The notes under the pieces: model-generated
The model's input: the letters and a program-made list of their open reading frames with translations, nothing else
What the model was told of the DNA's origin: nothing
Databases searched by the model: none
Program-made: the position numbers and the translations under genes
Shown: piece by piece, positions 24,652 to 33,028 of the stretch
Numbering within the stretch: position 1 is the first letter of the stretch
Layout: the number at the start of each line of letters is the position of its first letter
NCBI GenBank assembly: GCA_016288205.1
Contig: JAEEYO010000036.1
Location: forward strand, 1-64,000
Length of the DNA: 64,000 nucleotides
Reading direction: 5' to 3'
Origin: Treponema sp.
GTDB lineage: Bacteria > Spirochaetota > Spirochaetia > Treponematales > Treponemataceae

Positions 24652-25584
24652 TCAGGATGTCCAGAGTCCACGGCTCATCGCTGATTCCGGTCTCCACACG
24701 GTCTTGGCCCTGAACACTTCGCTTCCGTCACTCCTGATTATGCTGTGCACGGCGCAAATTTCATCATCTTTGCATTCTTCCTCAATCACGGCCGTCCTGC
24801 AAGTCAATGTGTCGCCATAATGCGCGCTGGAGATGAAGTTTGTGTCCAGACTGGAGACAAGACGCGACGAGCAGATTTCATCCGGGACGCTGTTCAAAAC
24901 ATACTTCAAATATTCCGTATTGTTCACGTGTCCGTTCAGGTCAATCTCAAGACGCTGCGGTGTAAAAGTCCTTTCAAAGCTGAATTTCTCAGGAAGTACG
25001 ATTTTCGGAAAGCGCGTTATGCATGAGGCCTCGGAGCAAAAACCGATGTTCCCGAAATCTACGGAATCCATAGGCACAGGACGAAGAGTCTCAAGGTCAA
25101 GGAGCATCCACTGGAATTTCGCGTTCATAAAGGTCTGGCCCTTTTTCCTCTCGGCACCCGGAGTACGGCAAATCAGGGGAGTCTCCCAGTCGCTCTTTTT
25201 TCCTCCGTCGGCATAAGAAAAGCGGAAGTCGTAAAGGCTGAAAAGTCCCCTCACCTCCTCCATCCAGGACTCAAGAAGCAGGTCATCCTTCCACTCAGGA
25301 TATTCGGAAATCTCAAAATGCTGCTTCGTCACAACCCAGGTAAGTCCCTTGCGTCCCATGTGGGGAATCGTAAGTCCGTGCTCCCCGTAATGGAAGGAAA
25401 CCAGCGTCTGCGCCCAAGTGGACATTCCGACAAGCGTAAACCGAAGTTTGCCGTCTATGAATGCGGAATCCACGGCATAAGGCATTGAAAAAATATTTGA
25501 CATGGATTGAGAATAGCACAAAGCGGAAATCAAATCAAGACGCCCGGAAAAGCGACGCATTTCCACACGCATTTCCACACGCAT
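24652..25584 (-). CDS. Acyl-ACP thioesterase
   Basis: The protein shows two hotdog repeats of the FatA/bacterial acyl-ACP thioesterase type. The first has HMGRKGLTWVVTKQHFEI, and the second has LNGHVNNTEYLKYVLNSV, which carries the catalytic Asn-His pair (N-x-H-V-N-N). It releases fatty acids from acyl-ACP. The family normally starts near MSNIFSMPYAV (position 25503). The ATG at 25584, however, has an AGGGGTGAG ribosome site and a TATAAT close upstream. The extra 27 residues include MRVEMRVE, encoded by two exact 12-bp repeats. Confidence 0.85.
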   Translation of the reverse strand: MRVEMRVEMRRFSGRLDLISALCYSQSMSNIFSMPYAVDSAFIDGKLRFTLVGMSTWAQTLVSFHYGEHGLTIPHMGRKGLTWVVTKQHFEISEYPEWKDDLLLESWMEEVRGLFSLYDFRFSYADGGKKSDWETPLICRTPGAERKKGQTFMNAKFQWMLLDLETLRPVPMDSVDFGNIGFCSEASCITRFPKIVLPEKFSFERTFTPQRLEIDLNGHVNNTEYLKYVLNSVPDEICSSRLVSSLDTNFISSAHYGDTLTCRTAVIEEECKDDEICAVHSIIRSDGSEVFRAKTVWRPESAMSRGLWTS

Positions 25585-25594
25585 TTCTCACCCC

Positions 25595-25623
25595 TTGCCA
25601 ATTATACGAAAATTTCATAAAAT
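25595..25623 (+). promoter_or_regulatory. Promoter for the glycosyltransferase gene at 25659
   Basis: TTGCCA and TAAAAT with an exact 17-bp spacer, 36 bp before the ATG. It overlaps the thioesterase -10 on the other strand. Confidence 0.6.
25601..25606 (-). promoter_or_regulatory. -10 element for the acyl-ACP thioesterase gene
   Basis: TATAAT on the minus strand lies 16 bp before the ATG at 25584, giving a leader of roughly 9 nt that contains AGGGGTGAG. It lies inside the spacer of the divergent promoter 25595-25623, so the two promoters overlap physically. Confidence 0.5.
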
Positions 25624-25658
25624 AGGAGCACTTAAAATTGGAGGAAAAGGGTAACGAC

Positions 25659-26759
25659 ATGAAACTTGCGGTTGACTGCAGGATGAGCGGAAAAAGCGGC
25701 ATTGGCACTTTCATCGACGGAGTACTGCCTTTTTTTGCCAAGATGGACATTGACCTCCTTCTTGTCGGAAAATCAGAAAGCCCCGTTGAGGGAAAAACAA
25801 TCGCCTGTATCCCTTGTGACATAAAGCCATTCTCGCTCAAGGAAATTTTTGCATTTCCAAAATCCATCGCGGACAAAATCAACTCATGCGACGCATTTTT
25901 CAGCCCCTACTGCAACATTCCCGGCGGAATCCGGGTGCCTGTGGTCTGCACAATCCACGACATAGTTTTTTTGGACATTCCTTCGCTTGCTGGTAAAATC
26001 GGAACACTTGCACGAAAGATTTTCTATAAGCGCGCCATAAGACTTTCAAAGGCGGTCTGTACGGTCTCTCAGTTCAGCAAAGAAAGGATCCTCGCCCAGC
26101 TAAAATGCAGGAAGCCAATCTACATTGTGTACGGAGACGCACCGGAATATTTCCATAAGCCGATTTTGCCCGCGCCACAAAAAAAGGACACGGTGATTTT
26201 TATCGGCAACATAAAAAAACACAAGGGACTCCAGACTCTGCTCCCAGCGTTCAAAAAATTCAGGTCCCAGATTGCGGGGCAAGGAAAAAATCCACCGGAG
26301 CTGCTGATAGTCGGCTCAATGGACAATTTCAGGACAAAGGACACGTCTTTTGATGCCGCGGAACTTGAGAGCGACGGAATTAGATTCACTGGATTCATAA
26401 GCGACCAGGAACTTCACGTGCAGCTTTCACAGTCCAGACTTCTCGTGCAGCCGTCTTTATATGAAGGATTCGGCATTCCACCGCTTCAGGCACTCTACTG
26501 CGGCACACAGGCCATCATTTCCGACATTCCAGTGTTCAAGGAAATCTACGCGAATCTTCCGGTGACATTTTTCAAGGCGGGAGACTGCGAGGACCTTTGT
26601 GCCAAAATGACGGAGCTTTGGAATAATCCGGGTGAGAAAATAGATTTTGAAAGTCCGTATTCGTTTAAACTGACGGCGAAAAAAATTATTGAGTGCATCG
26701 GCAATGTCGTCGTCGGCTCGGGAAAACAGACAAACACAGAAAAAGGAATTGCTTTATGA
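25659..26759 (+). CDS. Glycosyltransferase family 4 (GT-B)
   Basis: Start chosen at ATG 25659 (MKLAVDCRMSGKSGIGTF), with GGAGGAAAAGGG 7 bp upstream, not the TTG at 25638. 366 residues. The N-terminal GIGTFI loop and central TVIFIGNIKKHKGLQTLLPAFKKF begin the two Rossmann halves, and PSLYEGFGIPPLQALYCGT is the family E-x7-E-like donor-binding motif. It probably transfers a sugar from a nucleotide donor in envelope glycan synthesis. Its TGA overlaps the next ATG (ATGA), so it is co-translated with the DUF3943 protein. Confidence 0.88.
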   Translation: MKLAVDCRMSGKSGIGTFIDGVLPFFAKMDIDLLLVGKSESPVEGKTIACIPCDIKPFSLKEIFAFPKSIADKINSCDAFFSPYCNIPGGIRVPVVCTIHDIVFLDIPSLAGKIGTLARKIFYKRAIRLSKAVCTVSQFSKERILAQLKCRKPIYIVYGDAPEYFHKPILPAPQKKDTVIFIGNIKKHKGLQTLLPAFKKFRSQIAGQGKNPPELLIVGSMDNFRTKDTSFDAAELESDGIRFTGFISDQELHVQLSQSRLLVQPSLYEGFGIPPLQALYCGTQAIISDIPVFKEIYANLPVTFFKAGDCEDLCAKMTELWNNPGEKIDFESPYSFKLTAKKIIECIGNVVVGSGKQTNTEKGIAL

Positions 26760-28219
26760 AAACTACATCTTTTAAAAGAAGATTTTTGATTCTTCCGCTC
26801 ATTCTCATGATTGGAACAGGAAGCGTTTTTGCCCAGGACTCGGAGGCAGAAGACAAGGACACGGAACTCGTATTCACTATGGAAAACGAATCCGAGGAGC
26901 AGACATACAAAAGAAATTTCCTTGTGGCGGGCGGTGCTCTGATTTTTCCAAACATGGTCATCGGAGCCTGGAACCGATTTATAATCAAATCATCATGGGC
27001 TCAGGTCGGTTTTGATGACCTCACACATTTTTACGAGCATAAATGGGCTTGGGACGAGGACTGGTACTGGACGAATTTCGTGCTTCATCCCTATCAGGGA
27101 GCCCTTACGTACATGGGAGCAAGGTCGGCGAATTTCACCCCCTGGGAATCAATACTCTGGGCAACGGCCAGTTCCGTCATCTGGGAATATTTTTTCGAGA
27201 CAAACGCGCCTTCAATCAATGACCTGATTTATACAAGCGTAGGAGCCTTCCCCTTGGGAGAAATGCTGTTCCGGCTTTCCTACTCCCTGCAAAACGTATG
27301 GTCACCGCTGAGATTCCTTGCAAATCCTGTGAGACTTTTCACGGATCCCACAATGAGGGGAAAGACAAATGTACCCAAGGGAAATGTCACGGAGCTTTCA
27401 TTTAAATTTGGTGTGGGAACAGAAATCGGAAAAACTTGGGCAGACAGCGAGCACGAGTCTATCAAAGAGCAATATCCGGGGTTCCTGAGCGCGTTTATGG
27501 ATGTAGTTTACGGAAATCCTTACGGCAACGACTCAAACATTCCGTATTCACAGTTCGAGCTTTCTTTCGGAGGAAACATCGGTCTGCCAAGCGGATACGG
27601 ATACAAGGAACTGGAAGAAAAACTGATGTACGAGGTGAAAATCCTGAGCAACGGCATGATTCTTGCAAGGAGCATCGAGGGCAAGGACAACGTAAGGACT
27701 ACAATCGGCATCGTTCTTGACTACGATTTTATCTGGCAGTCATTCCAAGAGCTCTCCACCATTTCCCCCGGATTTGCCATAAAGCAGCAGATTGAATTTC
27801 CGGCTTCCTCATTGTCATGGCAGTTCCATTTGGATGCGACCCTTTTGGGAACGACGGATTTCTATTACTACCGCAGAAGACAGTTTGATGACTATCTCTC
27901 CTACCGGTCCTACAGTTACGCCATAGGAGCCGAGAGCGTCGGGAAAATTGAGTGGAAAAGCCAAAACGGCCACAAGCTCTCTTTCGATGCCCACTCATAC
28001 CTCATGTACGATATGGAGAACCAGACATACGGAGAAATGTCCTCGGGACTTGAAATTTTCTCCCTGTGCCAGCTTGACTACGAGTACAGGATTGCAAAGA
28101 ACATAAGCCTGGGTCTGTCAAACAATGTTTACTTGAAATATGCCACCTACAAGGACCTTCCGTCCATTTTTTCCACAATGTACAAGGGCCAGGTTTATAC
28201 ACGGGTTTGGGTTAGGTAA
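26756..28219 (+). CDS. DUF3943 outer-membrane protein
   Basis: 487 residues. A signal peptide ends GSVFAQ. The first third carries the DUF3943 core: NFVLHPYQGALTYMGARSANFTPWESILWATASSVIWEYFFE, then PSINDLIYTSVGAFPLGEMLFRLS. The rest alternates short beta strands with aromatic ends (for example LSWQFHLDATLLGTTDFYYYRR and YRIAKNISLGLSNNVYLKY), which suggests an outer-membrane barrel. The ATG overlaps the glycosyltransferase stop. Function is unknown. The pairing with a GT4 enzyme hints at envelope biogenesis. Confidence 0.8.
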   Translation: MKTTSFKRRFLILPLILMIGTGSVFAQDSEAEDKDTELVFTMENESEEQTYKRNFLVAGGALIFPNMVIGAWNRFIIKSSWAQVGFDDLTHFYEHKWAWDEDWYWTNFVLHPYQGALTYMGARSANFTPWESILWATASSVIWEYFFETNAPSINDLIYTSVGAFPLGEMLFRLSYSLQNVWSPLRFLANPVRLFTDPTMRGKTNVPKGNVTELSFKFGVGTEIGKTWADSEHESIKEQYPGFLSAFMDVVYGNPYGNDSNIPYSQFELSFGGNIGLPSGYGYKELEEKLMYEVKILSNGMILARSIEGKDNVRTTIGIVLDYDFIWQSFQELSTISPGFAIKQQIEFPASSLSWQFHLDATLLGTTDFYYYRRRQFDDYLSYRSYSYAIGAESVGKIEWKSQNGHKLSFDAHSYLMYDMENQTYGEMSSGLEIFSLCQLDYEYRIAKNISLGLSNNVYLKYATYKDLPSIFSTMYKGQVYTRVWVR

Positions 28220-28257
28220 GGTGGACTGTTGTAACATTATATCTTCTACGAAAGTCT

Positions 28258-28286
28258 TTGACAAAACATGCTTAATAATATATAAT
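28258..28286 (+). promoter_or_regulatory. Perfect consensus sigma70 promoter of the YidC-sulfatase operon
   Basis: TTGACA, exactly 17 bp, TATAAT: a full match to consensus. Transcription should begin near 28293. The leader is about 17 nt with AGAGGA before the ATG at 28310. Confidence 0.88.
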
Positions 28287-28309
28287 TTCTTTACCAACAG
28301 AGGATTATA

Positions 28310-31006
28310 ATGTCATTTGCGAATATTTTATATACGGTCATTTTATATCCGTTAGTTCAGATCATTGAGATTTCTTTCAAGGTTTTTGATAAACTTTTCA
28401 GCAATACGGGAATTGCCGTGCTTGGAGTAAGTTTGACCGTAACTCTTCTTTGTCTTCCGCTTTACATAGTTGCAGAACACTGGCAGCAGGTCGAACGTGA
28501 TACCCAAAAGAAGCTAAAACCCGGAATAGAACGAATAAAAAAAGCATTTAAAGGCGATGAGCAGTACATGATTTTGTCCACATTCTACAAACAGAATCAT
28601 TACCACCCAATGATGGCTCTCCGCTCTAGTTTTGGTCTGCTCATACAAATTCCATTTTTCATGGCAGCATATTCCTGTCTTTCAACCCTACCGGCGCTTC
28701 AAGGGCAGTCATTCCTTTTTATCCGCGACATGGGTCAGCCAGATGCAATTTTCAAGATAGGATCCTTTCCTGTAAATATACTTCCCATAGCCATGACCAT
28801 AATCAATATCATCGCCGGAGCAATTTACACAAAAGGATTCCCAATCAAGGAAAAAATACAAATCTACGGCATGGCACTAATTTTCTTGGTCCTTCTCTAC
28901 TCCAGTCCGGCAGGTTTAGTTCTTTACTGGACAATGAACAATATTTTCAGTCTTATCAAAAATATTTTCTATAAACTAAAGAATCCTCTGAAAGTCTTGT
29001 ATATACTTATGACCGCAGCCTGTGTTTTCGTTGCAGTGTATGTCCTCTTTATATACGATGGAGGTGTCTCTCCAAAGAAAAGGATTGCCGCAGCAATTCC
29101 AATGTTGCTGTTAACCGGCATACCGCTATATCTGAAAGGAATCAGGTGGTTGCTTAACAAACCGCTTGCACATCTACAGGACAATAACACAAACAGACTT
29201 AAGCTATTCCTTTTTTCAGCAGCCGGACTATGTGTTCTTACGGGTATCGTACTTCCAACAAACCTCATTTCTTCCTCAGTGCAGGAGTTTTCAAACATAG
29301 AAACATATAAATCTCCAACAGATTTTCTTGCAGCTCCGTTCTGGCAAAGTCTCGGTATTTTCGTTTTCTGGCCTACATGCATCTATTTTCTCTTCAATAA
29401 AAAATTGCAGACCTTAATCGCTGCACTATTTTCGGTATTGCTTGTTACTTTTGCCGTAAACGCATTCGCCTTTGCAGGTAATTATGGTTCTATGGATATC
29501 ACCCTAAAATTCATTGGTGGAATCATTTCTCAAAGCAAACTGTTTATTCTGATAAATCTTGTAGTAAATATCCTGCTTATTGTTATCATAAACATCATTT
29601 TCTCTACAAAAAGGAATTCATATTTTACTACTTTCACATTCTTGATTTTCCTTGTGTTCACTGTATTCGGAATTATCAATGTAGGAAAAATAAAAAAAGA
29701 GTACAAGCAGTTTTTAGTAAATCATGATTCTAAAACCTCTACAGACAGCAATGATTTTACAACAAGGTTTCACCTTTCTAAGACTGAAAAGAACATAATT
29801 GTCATAATGCAAGATAGGGCGGAAAGTTCATATTTCCCGCATATCCTTCAAAATTTCCCTGAATTTAATGAGCAATTCAGCGGTTTTACTTTCTATCCAA
29901 ACACAGTTTCATGTAATGGACATACATTTATGGGCAGTCCAGGACTCTATGGTGGCTATGAATACATCCCATCCGAAATGAACAAAAGAGAATCGGAAAA
30001 ACTTGTAGACAAGCATAACGAAGCCCTACTCCTTATGCCAAGAATTTTTACGGAACAGGCTGAATATACAGCAACAGTTTCAGACCTTTCATGGGGAAAC
30101 TACAGCTATCTTGCAGACCTGAGTTTTATTGACAAATATCCTAAAATTTCTACATCAATTTTGAACGGACGATATACAGGTGAATTAAAGAAAAACATTT
30201 CCCTTTCAAGCCAAAGTTCGCTGATAAAAAGTGCAAATAGAAATTTCTTATGGGTGAGCTTATTCCGTGGAATTCCTGCCGCACTCAGACCACTCATTTA
30301 TTACAAGGGTTCCTGGTGGGGAGCAGAAGATGTCATAGACATGGATTCTTTCCTTGATTGGTATGGAAGCCTTTATTTCCTACCCGAGATTACGGATTTT
30401 TCTTCTAAGACAGGAAACCTTGTCGTAATAACAAATGAAGCAACTCATTCAAACGAAGATATTCCATACATTGATTTTACAAAATCCATAAATCATTTTT
30501 CCGACAATCTTCCCGGATATGACATAAATGTGGTGTGTCTCAAAAAGATAGCGGAATTCTGTGACTATCTAAAAGCAAACAACGCTTACGATAATACAAA
30601 AATCATAATTGTCGCAGATCATGGAATAGGCTATGGAGCTACAGCTGACGAAAACTATACCACATCATCGCTTGGCAACGGATATAATAAAGATCACTTG
30701 AACCCACTGCTCCTTGTAAAGGATTTCAATTCAACTGGTCCTATAAAGACCGATATGAGTTTCATGACAAATGCGGATACACCAAGCATTGCATTTAAGG
30801 ATGTCATAGAAAATCCGACGAATCCATTCACAGGGAAGCTTGTTACATCTGATTCAAAGACAGAAGGTATTCTTGTTACGACAGACGATATCTTCATGCC
30901 GCACCATAGCTCAAGTTCATATACTTTTACTGTGAAACCAGACTCTTGGTACAGAGTAAAGGATAATATATTTGTTGATGAAAATTGGGTACAGGAATCC
31001 AAGTAA
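28310..31006 (+). CDS. YidC/Oxa1 insertase domain fused to a sulfatase/alkaline-phosphatase-superfamily domain
   Basis: 898 residues in three parts. Residues 1-230 are YidC/Oxa1-like: FGLLIQIPFFMAAYSCLSTLP and SSPAGLVLYWTMNNIFSLIKN match insertase transmembrane motifs. Residues 230-455 hold about six more membrane helices. From about residue 490 (KNIIVIMQDRAESSYF) runs a periplasmic domain of the alkaline-phosphatase superfamily, with NTVSCNGHTFMGSPGLYGG in the nucleophile region and IIIVADHGIGYG carrying metal-binding Asp-His. Such domains transfer phosphoglycerol or phosphoethanolamine groups. The fusion suggests a lipid- or glycan-linked phospho-substituent transferase whose insertase part may handle the substrate. 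AT-rich; heads a three-gene operon. Confidence 0.82.
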   Translation: MSFANILYTVILYPLVQIIEISFKVFDKLFSNTGIAVLGVSLTVTLLCLPLYIVAEHWQQVERDTQKKLKPGIERIKKAFKGDEQYMILSTFYKQNHYHPMMALRSSFGLLIQIPFFMAAYSCLSTLPALQGQSFLFIRDMGQPDAIFKIGSFPVNILPIAMTIINIIAGAIYTKGFPIKEKIQIYGMALIFLVLLYSSPAGLVLYWTMNNIFSLIKNIFYKLKNPLKVLYILMTAACVFVAVYVLFIYDGGVSPKKRIAAAIPMLLLTGIPLYLKGIRWLLNKPLAHLQDNNTNRLKLFLFSAAGLCVLTGIVLPTNLISSSVQEFSNIETYKSPTDFLAAPFWQSLGIFVFWPTCIYFLFNKKLQTLIAALFSVLLVTFAVNAFAFAGNYGSMDITLKFIGGIISQSKLFILINLVVNILLIVIINIIFSTKRNSYFTTFTFLIFLVFTVFGIINVGKIKKEYKQFLVNHDSKTSTDSNDFTTRFHLSKTEKNIIVIMQDRAESSYFPHILQNFPEFNEQFSGFTFYPNTVSCNGHTFMGSPGLYGGYEYIPSEMNKRESEKLVDKHNEALLLMPRIFTEQAEYTATVSDLSWGNYSYLADLSFIDKYPKISTSILNGRYTGELKKNISLSSQSSLIKSANRNFLWVSLFRGIPAALRPLIYYKGSWWGAEDVIDMDSFLDWYGSLYFLPEITDFSSKTGNLVVITNEATHSNEDIPYIDFTKSINHFSDNLPGYDINVVCLKKIAEFCDYLKANNAYDNTKIIIVADHGIGYGATADENYTTSSLGNGYNKDHLNPLLLVKDFNSTGPIKTDMSFMTNADTPSIAFKDVIENPTNPFTGKLVTSDSKTEGILVTTDDIFMPHHSSSSYTFTVKPDSWYRVKDNIFVDENWVQESK

Positions 31007-31036
31007 ATACTAAAACCATTTAGGAGACGAAACAAA

Positions 31037-33028
31037 ATGACAGAACAAGAATTTGATTACATAATGGCCATTCGCCGCAAAGAAGATGTTTCAGGATTTT
31101 CAAAGGACACAGTCCTTTCATGCACAAAATCTGGATGGATAAAAAACGGAAAAGTCACAAACGATGGTATGGAGGCTATTGCCCCATATAAGGTTGACAA
31201 TGCAATTATCATGGCCGCTGGAAGAAGCAGAAGATGTATGCCTCTTTCAAATTATTTGCCAAAAGGACTTTTTGAAATCAAAGGTGACACTATGGTTGAG
31301 CGGCAGATTAAGCAGCTGCACGATGCCGGTATCAAGGAAATTATTCTTGTCGTCGGATATCTTAAAGAGAGATACTACGATATGGCAAAAAAATATCCTG
31401 AACTCATAGTAATTGATAATACGGAATGGGAAGAAAAAAACAATATGTCTTCACTTTATGCGGCAAAAGACTACATAAAAGCAAGCTACATCTGCTGTTC
31501 CGACAACTGGTTCGCACACAATGTGTACAGAGATTATGTCTATGACTCTTACTATGGCTGCCTCTACTCAGATGAATTCTGCAACGAATATTGCGTCAAG
31601 GGACTTGATGACCGCGGATACATGACATCAGTTAAAAAAGGCGGCGAGAAATCCTGGTATACAATTGGAGAAGCTTTTTTCTCAAAATCTTTTTCTAAAA
31701 AATTTGTGGATTTGATGGTAAAAGAATACTACGATCCAGAAATGAAATATATGCTTTGGGATGATTTCCAGATCAAACATATAACAGAGCTCTTAATGAA
31801 GATCAAACGTTATGATGATTCGGAATGCAAAGAATTTGACACAACAGAGGACATTCTTCAGTTCTATCCAAACTTCAAGGATTTCATCGATCAGTTTTTT
31901 CAGGAAGATGAGCTGATTAATTCCACTCAGCGAATTTCATATCTGTCAAACTATTCAGACACAAAGCAATATTCCGTAGTAGCAACAGAGCAACTGACAG
32001 GACGATTGCATGTAAATGAAAACCTGTTTGGTCCCAGTCCAAAATGTCTTGAAGTGCTCCACAATGCAACAATGGAAGATTTATATCTCTACGACCTTAC
32101 TCGCGAAGATAATCTGGCCATAGAAGTTTCAAAGGCGACTGAAATTCCGACTGATTCAATTTTCATACACTCAGGAAGCTCGGATGTCATAAAAACAATC
32201 ATGACCATAGTATTAAACAAAGATGATACAGTTCTTATCTCAAATCCTGCATGGAACTATTATAAGTCAGTATGTGAACTCCGTCATGCCAAGGCCGCAT
32301 ATTATAATATTGTTCCAGGGAAAGATTCCTATGAGTTTGACATAAAAAACCTTCTTTCGGAAGCGAAAAAATCCAGACCAAGAATAATCATCATTACAAC
32401 GCCTCATAATCCAACCGGAGCCGTTATCTCCCGTAATGATTTGGAAAAAGTAATTAAAGAAAACCCGACTTCCCTTGTAGTTGTTGATGAAGCATATCTT
32501 GGGCTTTCAACCATTACCTATGATACGAAATACCTGCTCAATTCATATAACAATGTTGTTTTCTGCAGGACATTCTCAAAACTTTATGGTCTCGCTGGAA
32601 TCCGCATGGGGTATGGACTTTGCACACCGATGGCAAAACAGGTATTCAAACTTGATTTAAATCCATTCAGGGTTTCTAATATAGGACGCAAAGTGTGCAT
32701 TGCGGCACTTAATGACAAAGCCTATTATTCAAACCTCACAAAAACAATAATCAAGATTAAGGATGACTTTATTTCGCAGATTAACAAAATTAAAGGTGTG
32801 AAAGCCTATAAATCTGCCGCGAATTTTATTTTCATCCGCTTCAATGAAAACTTAGGCGAGAACGACAAAGAGATTGATGTACAGGCACTAAAGGATTACC
32901 TTTCGCAAAACGGATATCTGACCAGATTATGGACTGAAGAAAATCACCTTTCAATGCGTATTACTGTTGCACCTGAAGAGGAGATGAACAAAGTTCTTGA
33001 ACTGATTAAGGAGTTTGTCGAAAAATGA
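31037..33028 (+). CDS. Cytidylyltransferase (LicC-like) fused to a HisC/CobD-like PLP enzyme
   Basis: 663 residues. A short winged-helix-like segment (1-50) comes first. A nucleotidyltransferase (55-300) follows with IIMAAGRSRRCMPLSNYLPKGLFEIKG, the sugar/choline-phosphate NTP-transferase signature, and a CSDNWF metal site. From about 325 comes a fold-type I PLP enzyme (GRLHVNENLFGPSP, TTPHNPTGAV, VVDEAYLGL). TFSKLYGLAGIRMGYG holds the Schiff-base Lys, as in histidinol-phosphate aminotransferase and threonine-phosphate decarboxylase (CobD). A plausible role, by inference, is phosphoserine to ethanolamine phosphate, then CDP-ethanolamine. An aminotransferase role is the alternative. It overlaps the next gene by ATGA. 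Confidence 0.82.
   Translation: MTEQEFDYIMAIRRKEDVSGFSKDTVLSCTKSGWIKNGKVTNDGMEAIAPYKVDNAIIMAAGRSRRCMPLSNYLPKGLFEIKGDTMVERQIKQLHDAGIKEIILVVGYLKERYYDMAKKYPELIVIDNTEWEEKNNMSSLYAAKDYIKASYICCSDNWFAHNVYRDYVYDSYYGCLYSDEFCNEYCVKGLDDRGYMTSVKKGGEKSWYTIGEAFFSKSFSKKFVDLMVKEYYDPEMKYMLWDDFQIKHITELLMKIKRYDDSECKEFDTTEDILQFYPNFKDFIDQFFQEDELINSTQRISYLSNYSDTKQYSVVATEQLTGRLHVNENLFGPSPKCLEVLHNATMEDLYLYDLTREDNLAIEVSKATEIPTDSIFIHSGSSDVIKTIMTIVLNKDDTVLISNPAWNYYKSVCELRHAKAAYYNIVPGKDSYEFDIKNLLSEAKKSRPRIIIITTPHNPTGAVISRNDLEKVIKENPTSLVVVDEAYLGLSTITYDTKYLLNSYNNVVFCRTFSKLYGLAGIRMGYGLCTPMAKQVFKLDLNPFRVSNIGRKVCIAALNDKAYYSNLTKTIIKIKDDFISQINKIKGVKAYKSAANFIFIRFNENLGENDKEIDVQALKDYLSQNGYLTRLWTEENHLSMRITVAPEEEMNKVLELIKEFVEK

Noticed and set aside
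26195-26210. Possible sigma28 -10 (GCCGATAA on the minus strand) inside the glycosyltransferase gene
   Set aside because: No TAAA at the right distance and no gene starts downstream on that strand.
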